This document shows positions 12,330 through 24,372 of a stretch of 51,920 nucleotides of DNA, piece by piece. Every line of letters starts with the position of its first letter. The first letter of the stretch is position 1. Origin of the DNA: Scleroderma bovista (lineage: Eukaryota; Basidiomycota; Agaricomycetes; Boletales; Sclerodermataceae); assembly GCA_037178675.1 (NCBI GenBank), contig JAYMGJ010000186.1, positions 1-51,920 on the forward strand, written 5' to 3'. The position numbers and the translations under genes were made by a program. The notes under the pieces are model-generated. The model was not told where the DNA came from, did no database searches, and saw only the letters and a program-made list of their open reading frames with translations.

Positions 12330-13695
12330 TTGCTACACCTTTACTACACTTTTGACTACACTTTTGACTACACTTTAACTACACTTTTTTACTACACTTT
12401 TACTACGCTTTTTTGTACATTTTTACTACACTTTTTACTACACTTCTTTATACACTTTGACTACACTTTTACTACGCTTTTTTGTACACTTTGACTACAC
12501 TTTTTTGTACACTTTTGACTACACTTTTACTACACTTTTTTTGTACACTTTTACTACACTTTTTACTACACTTTTACTACACTTTTTTGTACCACTTTAC
12601 TCCACTTTTGACTACACTTTACTACGCTTTTTTGTACACTTTTACTACGCTTTTTTGTACACTTTTACTACACTTTTACTACACTTTTTACTCCACTTTT
12701 ACCACACTTTTTTGTACACCTTTACTACACTTTTGACTACACTTTTACTACGCTTTTTTGTACACTTTTACTACCCTTTTCTGTACACTTGTGACTACAC
12801 TTTTACTACACTTTTTGTACACTTTTACTACACTTTCTGTACACTTCTGATTACACTTTGACTACACTTTTGACTACATGTTTTATTACACTTTGGGGTG
12901 CACTTGTTAACCCAGTCACAGCTATGCTACTTAACATAATAATGACTACCCTTCTTAACGTAACCATGATTACACTACTCAATCTAATCAATTTACAAAA
13001 AGTGTAGTACAAGTGTAGTAAGAAGTGCATTAAAAGTGTAGTCAAAGTGTAGTCAAAAGTGTACAAAAAAGTGTGCAAAAAAGCATAGTAAAAGTGTAAT
13101 CAAAAGCATAGTAAAAGTGTAGTCAAAAGTGTAGTAAAAGTGTACAAAAAAGTGTAGTAAAAGTGTAGTCAAAAGTGTACAAAAAGTGTAGTAAAAGTGT
13201 AGTAAAATGTAGTCAAAAAGTGTACAAAAAGTGTAGTAAAAGTGTAGTCAAAAGTGTAGTAAAAGTGTACAAAAAAGTGTAGTCAAAAGTGTACAAAAAG
13301 TGTAGTAAAAGTGTAGTAAAATGTAGTCAAAAAGTGTACAAAAAAGTGTAGTAAAAGTGTAGTAAAAAGTGCAGTAAAAGTGTACAAAAAGGGTAGGAAA
13401 AGTGTAGTCAAAAGTGTAGTAAAAGCGTAGTCAAAAGTGTAGTGAAAGTGTACAAAAAAGTGTAGTAAAAGTGTAGTCAAAAGTGTAGTAAAAGTGTAGT
13501 CAAAAGTGTACAAAAAGTGTAGTAAAAGTGTACAAAAAAGTGTAGTAAAAGTGTACAAAAAGTGTAGTGAAAGTGTACAAAAAAGTGTAGTAAAAAGTGT
13601 ACAAAAAAGTATAGTAAAAGCATAGTCAAAAGTGTAGTAAAAGTGTACAAAAAAGCGTACTAAAAGTGTTGTCAAAGTGTAGTAAAATGTGTACA
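12330..13695. repeat. Palindromic 12-bp minisatellite (two inverted arms)
   Basis: The left arm (about 12336-12896) is a run of three interleaved 11-13 nt units: TACTACACTTTT, GACTACACTTTT and TTTGTACACTTT, with variants such as TACTACGCTTTT. After a unique centre (about 12900-13000), the right arm (about 13001-13695) carries the reverse complements (AAAAGTGTAGTA, AAAGTGTACAAA). Together they form an imperfect palindrome of about 1.3 kb. Most units are 12 nt, so long spurious ORFs run through both arms. Confidence 0.9.
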
Positions 13696-13699
13696 AAAA

Positions 13700-14280
13700 A
13701 TGTGTAGTATTCATTAGGAAAAAATGTGTAGTGTTTGTATTGTAGTGTTGATTACCAAAAATGCGTAGTAACAATTAAGAAATGTTGTGTTGTGTTTGTG
13801 TGGTAGTGTTGATTACCAAAAATGTGTAGTAGTTCTGCTGTGTTTGTGTTGTAGTGTTGATTGCCAAAAATGTGTAGTATCAATTAGGATATGTTGTGTA
13901 GTATTTGTGTTGTAGTTTTGATTACCAAAAATGCGTAGTAGTTGTGTTGTGTTTGTGTTGTAGTGTTAATTACCAAAAATGCGGAGTAGTTGTGTAGTGT
14001 TTGTGTTGTAGTGCTGATTACCAAAAATGTGTAGTATCAATTAGGATGTGTTGTGTAGTGTTTGTAGTGTAGTGTTGATTACCAAAAATGCGTAGTAATT
14101 GTGTTGTGTTTGTGTTGTAGTGTTGATTACCAAAAATGCGGAGTAGTTGTGTAGTGTTTGTGTTGTAGTTCTGATTACCAAAAATGTGTAGTGTCAACTA
14201 GGAAGTGTTGTGTAGTGTTTGTGAGGTAGTGCTGATTACCAAAAATGCGTAGTATAATTGTGTGTAGCAAAAGTGTAGTA
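13700..14280. repeat. Second tandem array built on GATTACCAAAAATG
   Basis: About ten copies of a unit containing TTGATTACCAAAAATGCGTAG followed by GTTGTGTAGTGTTTGTGTTG-type spacer. Two spacings alternate, about 48 nt and about 60 nt; the longer units carry an extra TATCAATTAGGA segment. It directly adjoins the palindromic array and ends near 14275, just before a gene-free stretch. Confidence 0.85.
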
Positions 14281-14861
14281 CCACTTGGTAGTTGGTACTG
14301 CCACTGTGTGTCTGAAATTTGACTAAGTGCCCAAAAATGCCAAAAATGCGATATTGTGGACACTGTTTGTCACGCCTCTTGCACAACATGGCAAACTTGA
14401 CCGAACAGATGCCTTTTCCTACTATGTAGGAGTGGGCTCAACACAACAAAGGTTAGTGCCGGAGCTAATGGTAAGTTTTCTACTACCACAACATATTAAC
14501 TTGTCTAACAATGCTACTAATAGGTTATTTCACTACACAACAAATGTTAGTGCCGGAGCCAATGGTAAGTTTCATCTTGCGATCGCGACACAGAAAACCT
14601 AATTACCGTTGAGGTGAGACATGCTGATGTAATCACACTGGATTCAAGACAGTGAATCACCTTAGGCACCAGTTTAAGGATGTTCCCACGGTCTTTCAGA
14701 TGGGGTTTCTTTGTAGGGCGAAACCCATCTAAGAGATACCCACCCTCGGCGCTACTCCCACTCAAATCCCGAAATAGACAGAGTGGTTCCCATCCCTTTC
14801 TGGTGAGCCTCCCATGAGCCTCCCAGCATTCTCCACTTAATCCCCACTTGATTTGTTTTTA
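14281..14861. repeat. Gene-free segment with a roughly 97-nt tandem duplication
   Basis: The block gttagtgccggagc[t/c]aatgg occurs at about 14452 and again at about 14549. Between them lies aacttgtctaacaatgctac, and this ctaacaatgctactaatagg segment recurs at about 27516, just outside the right end of the Tigger element. The rest, up to the TA target at 14860-14861, shows no coding potential that I can support. Confidence 0.5.
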
Positions 14862-15094
14862 CAGTTGAGTACGGCAAAATGCATCAGAGCAGAATGCATA
14901 AAATGGGTAATGCATCAAAATTTGTTTGGCCTGAGTTGGGGCCCCCTTACAATGGCTCACCTGTGCATAATGAAAAATGCATGCCATTGTGACCAAGTTA
15001 TGCATTATTAGTGAGCTTGAATAGCTAAGCACATTGTCTTTTTCCTAGTATAAATGTCCCGCAGTAGCAATGAAGGGATCAACTTTACTCCACT

Positions 15095-17815
15095 ATGCCG
15101 GAAATCCTGAAAAGGAAACCCTGTGACCCCCCCACAAACCCCCCACCTCCAAAGCAATGGAAGAAAGGGGACATGCCTTGCACATCAGCGCAGCTCCCAA
15201 AAGCATCTTCTCGTCAAAATCTTACTCTCTCTGACTGGCTTATTGTCTATTCCTATGTGGACTCACACCCTGATGTCCCTCAGGCTGATATTGTCCAGCA
15301 CTTTGGCTCCCTTCCAACTGGGGCACTTGTTTTCACCCAGTCTACCCTATCGCAGAAATTACGGGACCATCCAAAAATGGAAGCATGTGTCAATGACAAC
15401 CCCACTGCTCTCTCATCGAAAAAACCTCGCAATGTTGTAAGGCCAGATGTTGAACGTGCACTGTACTTATGGTTTCTACATATGGAAAATAAAGGAGAAA
15501 TTGTTACAGGCCCTATGTTACAAGAGAAACGCAGCAGATTTCAGGTTCCTGAAAAGGAAAGACTAACAGGGAAAGGGTGGCTACACTCGTTTTGCAAGAC
15601 TTACAACATTCGGGAGGTTAGGCATCATGGAGAAGCAGGCTCAGTAGACCTTGAAGCAGTTGAGACAGAGCGTCAGCGATGCCAAAAGATTTTGTCAAAA
15701 TTTGCACTGCGTGATCGCTTCAATTTTGATGAGACCGCACTTTTCCCTTAGTAAGCAAGTCTTGACATTTGATTTCATAAGCTAACAACACATCAGTGCT
15801 CCTCCAGATCGTGGCTTGGCAACATGCCAGATGAGCGGAAAAAAGAAAGAAAAGTTCTGTATTACTATTGGACTTGCTTGTAATGCAGATGGGAGCGAAA
15901 AGCTTGAGCCAATTTTTATTGGCAAATCTTCGAAACCTCGATGCTTCAAAAGGCAAACACCGGAGCAATCTGGTTTCTATTACCGGAGCAACAAAAAGGC
16001 ATGGATGACATCATCCTTATTTGAGGAGTGTGTTGTTATCTTATCTGTCTAAAGTTGCGGTGACTAATCTGTCATTTACATTAGATGGCTCAAGAAACTT
16101 AATCTCCGCATGAAGCATGAATGGCGAAATATATGCCTTTATGTCGATAACTTCATATAGAAAGGTGGTGGTCTGCTTTTCAGGGAAGGTCTAGCCTGTA
16201 GAAGAAGGGAGAAGGAGAACTGTAGGATAACCTCAGTATGCTGGCAAGCTACTTTATATTAGTATGTACCTGTAGGATAACTACAAGGTATCAGTAGGTA
16301 GATGTGGTGGTTAGTAGATGGTACTCACCCTCAGTATGCTGGCAAGCTACTGAGGGACTATGGTAATACTAGACTCTACTGTATGTGCGCTTTATGCTTA
16401 TGTAAGTAAGTAAACAAACCATAATAGTCTGTTTATAACTCCAACACTTCAGTGGGCACAAAATCACTTATCAGCCATCCAATATTTCTCTTGAATTTTT
16501 TGAGCCAAACATGACCTCATTTGTCCAGCCCTGCAATGCTGGCATAATCCATTGTTTCAAGGCACTTTACCGCCATAATTTTTGTTCTCTGGCAATAGAT
16601 CTGGATGCCGCTGGGGAGCGTGACATTTACAAAATCAACTTACTCGAAGGGATGACAATGGCAAAGGCAGCCTGGGATGCTGTATCAGCCAAAACAATCC
16701 AGCATTGCTGGAATCATAGTAAAATCCAGCTGTAAGTATTGACCAACACATGCATAATTGTACAGTCACTAATGCTCTAATACATTGTAGTGACAATGAG
16801 TTGGGACCATCGTCTTTGTATCCCACTCACGCAGATCCTGTCGCCTGGGATCTCATCCATCAGTATGCTGCAGGAATGATGTCACTCCCAGATGTAGAAA
16901 CTGCATTATCTACGCATCTCGGAGATTGCTATGTCAACATGAACTGGGAACCAGTACTGAAGGCCATCATGGAATCAGAAGACAAGGAGTCTGCACTTGA
17001 TGCAGTTGCCACTCACTGCACAGCCACACAGTCTCGCTCTGGAATCAAGATCCGTATTCCCGTGCGACAACTCGCATCAGCTGAAGCAGAACTGATGGAA
17101 TCCGTCTGTTGGCTGAAGGAGCGCAACCAGATTCATGGCCCACTTCCATCTGTAGACAATGTTGTCGAACCTTCAGAAGAAAGGGATCTTCCTGAGCCAG
17201 TTTTGGATGGCAGTGTTGGGGCTATTGCTGACGAAGTGCACAGGGAGGCGGCCATTGCAAATGGCGAGATTGCTGATGAAGTTGACGATGGTGAGAACAA
17301 TGACGAAGACAGTGATGAAGCACTGGCAGAAGCTGTGGCACTGCCATGTGATAAGCTAATCAAGCTGTGCAAGCAGCTTGAAGCCGGTTGTATGTACATG
17401 GCCAAACGGCTATTTCTTCCCCATGACAAGTGTGGAAAAGTTCAGGAGTGGTGTCTGAAGGATGTGACATTGACACCAGATTAGGGTTCACGGTACATAA
17501 TTTCATTTTATCAGGCCGCGACCTTTACTCGAATGTCAACTGCACCTCTTGAAATTATGTATAGCAGACCAACAAAATATGCCATGTGTTTGTCCTACAG
17601 ACGTCTAATACAGGTCACTCCCCAGGTGTCACACAGACAAACTTTGAGATACCAACCAGATGTAATCATGCCTTACATCAGTTTGACAAATATACTATGT
17701 CAGGTCATCGTCATCGTCGTCAGGTAATACTTGGGCAACAACTCAGTGACATAGAACAGAAACAGTCATATCAGTTATCTGAAGCTCCTCAGAGGCTGGA
17801 AATGCTCAAGCAGGT
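15095..17815 (+). pseudogene. Tigger/pogo transposase (CENP-B HTH plus DDE), disrupted
   Basis: Starts MPEILKRKPCDPP, about 50 nt downstream of a TATA-like tagtataaat. Exon 1 (15095-15750) encodes an N-terminal HTH, a CENP-B-type DNA-binding region (GKGWLHSFCKTYNIREVRHH) and the first catalytic Asp in FNFDETALFPY. Exon 2 starts at 15797 (APPDRGLATCQMSGKKKEKF). The second Asp lies in LYVDNFSGH, but that motif is cut after VDNF by a solo LTR at 16156-16446. The third position reads QPCNAGII where the family has QPxDAGII, so the catalytic Asp is Asn (one G-to-A change). The body continues to the TAG at 17482-17484. Further splice-like coding (about 17602-17727, 17764-17815) leads to a gt donor, after which the gene is interrupted. 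The last exon is at 27215. It cannot be active. Confidence 0.85.
16156..16446 (-). mobile_element. Solo Copia-type LTR with 5-bp target duplication
   Basis: Read on the minus strand this 291-nt segment begins TGTTGGAGTTATAAACAG, a common fungal Copia LTR start. It is flanked by a direct CTTCA (16151-16155 and 16447-16451). Removing the LTR and one CTTCA restores the continuous transposase motif DNFSGHKI, which proves insertion into the Tigger gene. It contains two copies of a CCTCAGTA...AGCTACT block also found near 31155-31285. The LTR end is TATA rather than the usual CA. Confidence 0.88.
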
Positions 17816-17912
17816 ATGAAATTGATCACATGGATGTACACAGTATACGTGTAGTACAAAAGCATGAACAACAGGTAGTAAAGTACATCAACCACTGAAA
17901 TTCATCTTGAAA

Positions 17913-18729
17913 TCAAACAGTGGCAAAGGAAGGATGAAAGAGAGCAACATGTCGCGAGAATTCCGCCCATATACACTGTCGAATACTCGTCTTGCCACTC
18001 ATCGTGGGACCCCGTAAACCACCGCCGTCATTAATCCAGCCCTCGATGAATTCACCCTCAAGTGGAATATTCGAGTTCCACATGGGCCATCGGCCACCTG
18101 GAAAAGAAGGGTGAGCGGCAACGAATGCCAGCCAAAATGTATCATGGCCCCAGGTCCACTGCTGAGAATGGACGGGAATGGTGGAGACAAGCCAAGATTC
18201 GATTTTCTGCAAGAGTAGTTTCCAGTCTTGGAATGATGAGGAGTCGAAGTCCGCAGGGAGTGGAAGGAATGGAATAGGGACGTCAGGATGGGGCTCTTCA
18301 AAGTCAAAGTCTTCTTCCATCGTAAACTGTAAAGAGTGAGCATGGACGTTGCGGCAAAATAGAAAACTCACCTCGTCCGAATAGAGTGAATGTTCCGAGT
18401 TGCAAACATCCCAGGAAATGTTTTCCATGACTGGAGTTGTGAACAACTGATATTCCTCGCCAACAGCCACTGATACATGAATTGGCTGAACACTGAGCTG
18501 AGCTGAAAATCCAAAAAAGAAATGTAAAACTTACGATCTGTTGGTTACCAAGGTGACCCAGAAGCACACCGCGAAAGCAGACTGTCACTAGCAAAGGTCG
18601 AAGGGCAAACTCGTTTTGATTGTGCGTGCAAACTTGGCCAATAACAGTTGAGTGGTCAGGAGGGTGAGACAGGTGGCAAGAAAGAGGAGAAGGGACAAGA
18701 ATTTCCCCGGCTTTGTTGTTGCTGGACAT
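17913..18729 (-). CDS. Uncharacterised protein, divergent companion of the Plavaka transposase
   Basis: Three exons on the minus strand. Exon 1 starts MSSNNKAGEILVPSP at 18729 and ends GVLLGHL. A GT-AG intron, with gtaacc as the donor that keeps frame, leads to exon 2 (VAVGEEYQLFTTPVMENISW ... HSLYSDE). A second intron (gtgagt...acag) leads to exon 3 (FTMEEDFDFEEPHPDVP ... FATV, stop at 17913). No known domain was recognised. There is an acidic patch, then a Trp-rich section (QQWTWGHDTFWLAF, GGRWPMWNSN). Its start lies about 140 nt from the start of the Plavaka gene on the other strand, so they may share a promoter. It may be an accessory protein of the transposon or unrelated cargo; function unknown. 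Confidence 0.6.
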
Positions 18730-18868
18730 GGGAGGTGCACTGCTGGGCAATGGAAGAAAATTGAGCGGAGCAAACGTTTCAGCTGAGAACAACGCACTCG
18801 AAATCACGTGACAAATACCCTCACTCCTCCTGCACGCATCAGATTGCAGCCTCACAATACTCGATCCA

Positions 18869-21800
18869 ATGTCTAAGCCCATGATAGATGGAAAAGGTGT
18901 GTTTCATGTATTATATCCCACTAAAAACAGTTGTCCGATCCAGGGTTTGCCCACTCAGTCTTTCATATCCATGTTGGGCAGCAGAATAGTGTCCAGTGTC
19001 TTACCTGCCCCAAACGCTGTGGTAAATATCGTTCGATGCATACACAAGATGCAAAGAAGCATGCAAATACATCCATCCATAAACGAAATGTTGCAAGAAG
19101 TTTGGAGCTGGATCCATTCCCTCCAGGTACCTTCAAGATGCCTTCTCCTGAACCCAGACAAGAAGGTACTATGTCTATTGATGAAGAAGATCAGTCTATG
19201 GGTTCTCCCAGTCCTTCTGTTGAGCTTGCTGTCCCTGATGATCTTGCTGTCCCTGATCTTACTGTCCCTGATGATCCTATTGTGCCTGCACCCTCTGCTG
19301 AGGAAGAAGAAGAGCTACTGGCCCTTTCAGAGTTATGGAAGGGCATTGGACGTGATCGTACATATGAAATATCACATGGGTATGGTGACATCTTTGATGA
19401 TCTCCAAGAAGCTATAGGAAGTGGTGAGAGGCTGTTTAAGCCATGTCTTGCTTCTGTCAATGAGGACATCAGGGATGAAGAGAATGAGGGTGGGAGTGAT
19501 TTGGAGGACTCAGAAGATTTTGGGATAGATCTACCAGGCAAGTCATGTTTGTTTTATTTATTTTGCTCATTAACATTCTATAGATGATGGCTCACATGGT
19601 ACTCATGTTAAATCACGGGCAATAAAAGATGCCAAAGTTCCCCTGGACAGTCCATACTATCCTTGGCCATCAAAAGAGGTGGGTCTTTATGAGCATGTAG
19701 GTGCAACTTTTAATGTCAGATATTGTTAGCATTTTGTTACTTCTTTACTTTTTGGCTCTGCTCAACTCCCCTTTTCTGAAGCCCAAAAGCGAGCCATCCT
19801 AGATTGGGCAAGGGAAATTGGTATGAAAGATGTGCCATCCCTTTATTCCATCAAAAAATGGCAGGAAAAAATTGAAAAGAATGTTGGACATCCCATAGAG
19901 AAGGTCACATCATTGGCAGGAAATGTGTTTTATATGAATAACATTGGTAAGGCAATTGCAATGGTAAGTGAATGATCTGGAATCAAGTTTGTACTGATAA
20001 ACAGACACAACCAACTTAGGATTTTGCAAATCCACTCACACGTCATGTTATGCAGGACTATCCACAGGATGGTGGGTCAGGGATGTCACAAGTTTTTAAT
20101 GGCCAAAAGATGTTGTCAGAGTTCCGATCTCCTCCTGCTGTGTGGGTGGATGGAAAAATTTTCTTCATAAATGAGCTTCTACAAGAGGACTCTGGGAACT
20201 ATTTTATCCCTGAGCGCTTTTTCTATGGACCTGATCAACCCCAGAGTGATTTACCACATGGGTCATCTCAGGAAAAACCTCTTTATGCTTTGGGCCGAGA
20301 AGTTCAGTGGACAGAAGTGAGATTTCTCATGAATCTATTATAGACTTGACTAACCTTAGATAAATCTAAGGCAGGTTTCATTGTTAGTGACACACAAATA
20401 ATTGTTCCCACATCTGGATTTGTGCGGACCTTTGAGGATATTGCTGCAAATCCTGATGAGCTGAAGTGTGGGCTAACAGGTGTGTTTGAACATAGTGATT
20501 CTAGTAGAGTTGATCATCAACTATTTACACAGAAACATCAAAAAAGTTTGCTTGTCTTGAGCCACATCCACTTCGTGCAAAATCTCAGGGGCGAATGGTG
20601 TATTCTGTTCCACTCATTGTTTTTATGGATGATGTGTCAGGGAATGTTTCCAAACAGTGGAACAAGCATATTGTTGTCTACATGTCAAATGCAAGTTTGC
20701 CCCAAGAGATGTTGGAAAAGGAATTTTGTATCCAGTTTGTAACTGGCTCACCACATGCAACCCCTATGGAGTTGATGACAGCTATAAAAGAGAGTATACG
20801 GTAAGGTGTCAACTTTGTATTATATTCAGTCAAACTCATGATGTATGCACATTGTAGAAAAGCTGCTGAGGATGGCATTGTAGCTTGGGACTGCAAAGAG
20901 GGTGAAGAGGTTATGCTTGATCCCTATGAGGTCTTCTTCTGTGGTGACAATCCCATGCAAGCAGAAATGTGTAGCCATGCAGGACTTGCTAGCAACTATC
21001 CTTGCCGCACATGCCATGTTGGTGGTACAAAGGCATTCAAGGGATCAGAGGCTGGCTATAACACTCTTTTTGTGGTATGTTTGGAAAGCACATACTTACT
21101 ACAAAGAGCTAACACCTGTTTTAATCAATCTATCAGCCTGGTGAGCTGTGAAGCCCTGAGGACACTGCAGAGAAAATACATGAACAAATCAAAACTGCAA
21201 AAATACCTGGGGCAACAGAGAAAGTTAAAAATGCTACTTCAACCACAGGGGTGTGCGACACAACTTCAGGTGCAATTGTGAATATGCTTGTTGAGATGGG
21301 GAAAAAACTACGAAAACGTGGAGCAGACTCACTTCACATGACTGAGGGGCAAGTGAAGGAGGCATTGGAAAGGCAGTTGGAAGAATATCTGAAGGGGAAT
21401 GAACTTGAGGCAGCAATAAATCCACTGCTTGGATTGAAAGGTAAAGTTATCATTATTTATTTTTGTTTCATGTGCTGAAATACCTAAATAGGGACTAATA
21501 TCCATCTTGACACTCCCACAGAAATACTTCACACAATTCTTCTTGGTATTGTGAAGTACTTTTGGGCACAGACTTCTCATCTTCTGGAGAAAGGGAAGGT
21601 TCTTAACCTTTTTCAAATTCATCTGGAGTCAATTCAGAAAGAGGGCTTGAATGCACCTTCCCTCAATGCTGAATACATTTGTCATTATAAGGGAAGCCTA
21701 ATTGGAAAGCATTTCAAGAGTTTGGCGCAGGTGATGCCATATGTTATCTATGACCTTGTGCCAAAAATGGTGCTTGATGCATGGACAGTCATTGGTGAAC

Positions 21801-23800
21801 TTGTTTTTCTCCTCTGACACACTAGAATTGAAGATACAGAGGCATATCTGGTAATCTATTAAAGTTTTTCTGGTTGAAAAGTGTGCTAATATTGCCATTT
21901 TTGCAGGCAAAGTTATCCAGAACTATTGATGATTTTCTCAACATCACTGCTCAATGTGCACCAAGTATCCTCATCTCAAAGCCCAAATTTCATTTCCTTG
22001 TTCATCTTCCACTTTATATCCGTCGCTTTGGCCCAGTGATCCTCTTTTCCTCTGAACGATATGAGTCCTTTAATCATGTTTTCCGTCTTTCTTGCATCCA
22101 TAGCAACCGCCAAGCACCAAGTCGTGATAGCTGCAATGCCTTTGCACAGCAGGATATCATCAAGCACATTGCAACAGGTGGAAATTGGTATGATAATGCA
22201 GTGGGTAAATGGGTAAAAGGTGGCTCAGAAGTTGTTCAATATCTTGTTGAGCACCAAGTGCAAGCTCGTTTACTGGGTATTATTGATCAAAATTCTGATC
22301 CCTGTGAGTACATTTTCCAGTTTGCATCATCTACCTATATTATCTCTCATCATATCTTTTCTATTAAGCACATGGTCAACCTCAGATGGCAACCAATAAA
22401 AATGGCAGGAAAGTTGTGATACCTCCTGTAGAGTGGCCTACCACATGCTGTGCTTCAAAAGCTCCTGCAGTGTTACCCAAGAGTGCACAGGTGTATCAAG
22501 GATCAGCATTTACAGTGAAGAATGGGGACAAGATATTAATTGGCAGTCATGTGATATTTTGCAAAGATGGCAAAGTCAGTTTATCACTCTTATTTTCTCT
22601 TGACTACTGTGAAGTACTGAACAGTTACAGTCATCCATAGGTTGTGTTCAAGAAATATTACTTTCAACAGGCCATGCACGCAATGCTGAATATGTTGCCA
22701 TTAAACTATTTTCATTTGGATCAACATTACACCCTCTTCTTCAAGTTCCATGTCTTGAGCTAACAGATATAGAGATAGCTGTTCCTGGAGAGGTGAGTTA
22801 TTTTCCACAGTCAATTTGTGTCATTAACACCAGTTAGGAAATACTGTGTTTAGTGAACCTTCAACACAATTGCATAGCCTCTCAGTGCAAATCAGTACAA
22901 CAGAAACATCGGAGACAAGAGAGGTTGGAGACTGCACACACCATGTCTGTGATTCAGCATGAACCCACCCCTCACTATTTCCTCAATGTCTGGTCAATTC
23001 ACAACTATGATGCCATATGGACATGCCTCCCAAAAGGCCTTCAGCATAGCTCAGTACGTGTCACAAATATTGCTGAGGTCCACACAAATGCTGTCAAGCA
23101 AATCCATCAGAAAAATAGTACCACAGCCAATACTACCCAGGAAAAAGAGCTGTTGGTAAATGAGGCTCCTGCTGCCTTTGATCAACAGGCACAGAGATCC
23201 AAGAAGGGAAAACAGAAGGCAGTCACAAAACCCACTCAACCCACTCCACCTTCAGCTGTGGTATTGCCTTCACCATCAAGCACACAGTGTAATCAACCCC
23301 CCACCTCAGTTCATTTCTCTTCCTCTGTCTCCACACTTGCTCAATATGCAGAGCCTGGACCATCTTCATTGGTGACTGTACAAGCTCCATTACCACTGGC
23401 CACTGTATCACCCTACTCACCAGCCACATCATCAATGGGCATGTCAATGTCATCTTATCCAGCACCAGTCCCCCACCCATCATCCCTCTATCATCACCCA
23501 CCTGACACACCTTCCTGGCACTTCCAACAAACCCCACTGTATCAGCACCATTCTCCTCTTGACTTCCATCAAGGACAATATGATGCAGCCCTGCATCAAG
23601 TGCCCATTCTACAGCAGAACCCATTACCACTGCAAGGACACCATTTACAGGTGCCTCAATATCAAAGTCAAGCCCAGGTCTTCTCTGATGTTCATGCTTC
23701 TCAAAGGAATGACATGCACCATCCTTTATTACCATATTCCATACACCCTTCTGCACAGCAAGGCTATGACTACAATCCTGATGATTTTAATTTACCATAA
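18869..23800 (+). pseudogene. Plavaka-family (CACTA-like) transposase, one nonsense mutation
   Basis: Multi-exon gene typical of basidiomycete Plavaka elements. A short first exon at 18869 (MSKPMIDGKG) can be joined in frame to LSDPGFAHSVFHIHVGQQN, followed by a Cys/His-rich segment (CLTCPKRCGKYRS) and an acidic linker. The core runs AILDWAREIGMKDVPSLYSI, GREVQWTE, MVYSVPLIVFMDDVSGN then SKQWNKHIVVYMSNASLP, a DDE-like acidic residue region, SNYPCRTCHVGG, TEILHTILLGIVKYFW, and PKFHFLVHLPLYIRRFGP followed by SERYESFNHVFRLS. It ends in a Pro/Gln/His-rich tail (22853-23800). One exon ends with a GC donor (gcaagt at about 19539). At 21815-21817 TGA stands where related proteins have Trp (GELVFLL*HTRIEDTEAYL), one G-to-A change. 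Otherwise it looks complete. TIRs were not found. Confidence 0.8.
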
Positions 23801-23817
23801 TGTTTTTTATTCAATGC

Positions 23818-24007
23818 AGGTGTTTAGTGTATCCATGGTTCTATAGAAGTAATACCCTATGTGATCAACTTGAAGCATAGAGGGAAAATACTCCCACCAA
23901 AAATGGTGGGGGATCAGACCACCATTTTGATGGGAATATTTTCATGTACATAGGTGTTTAGTGTACCCATGGTAATGGTCTATAGAAGTAATACCCTATG
24001 TGATCAA
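23818..24007. repeat. Long hairpin between two direct repeats
   Basis: Arms 23884-23909 and 23919-23943 pair almost perfectly (GAAAATA[C/T]TCCCA[C/T]CAAAA, then TGGTGG), with two C/T differences and one indel. The hairpin is flanked by direct copies of a block of about 50 nt, gtgtttagtgta...ctatagaagtaataccctatg, at about 23819 and 23955. It lies just downstream of the Plavaka stop codon and could be a small MITE with its duplicated target, or a 3' structure of the element. Confidence 0.7.
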
Positions 24008-24372
24008 GCAGGACTAATTTATCTCAAGACACTAGCTTGCCATCACAAGCCTTCTTTGCCAATGCTTTGGCTTCTGAAGAGATGGTCACTAACCCCTTGC
24101 ATCCAACATCTTGTACAATTAGAGTGATCAGTCTGGTAGTATGAGAACAACTGCTACTGAAATGTCAGCCTTCTTGTACCTATAGGTTGATTAGGAGAAA
24201 ATAGCATACTATCATACAGGTTTCAGTTTAAAACTACTGCAAATTTGCAACAGTCAATTGTGCAAGTGACCTGCCAATGATGTTGTGTGGCAATTGAGTG
24301 TGCAAACAAACCAAAACACGTCTTGCTTTCCTTGCGTTTTCATCATTCAGACCTGTGCCGTCCGTTTTCATC
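24008..24372. other. Gap between the Plavaka 3' end and the next gene
   Basis: About 365 nt with no convincing coding potential. It probably contains the promoter of the 24373 gene. Confidence 0.4.

Noticed and set aside
12457..12861. 134-aa plus-strand ORF rich in FVHF, YYTF, DYTF
   Set aside because: Direct translation of the 12-nt minisatellite; unit length is a multiple of three, so frames stay open by construction.
13283..13774. 163-aa minus-strand ORF of the same composition
   Set aside because: Same minisatellite in the inverted arm; no independent support for a protein.
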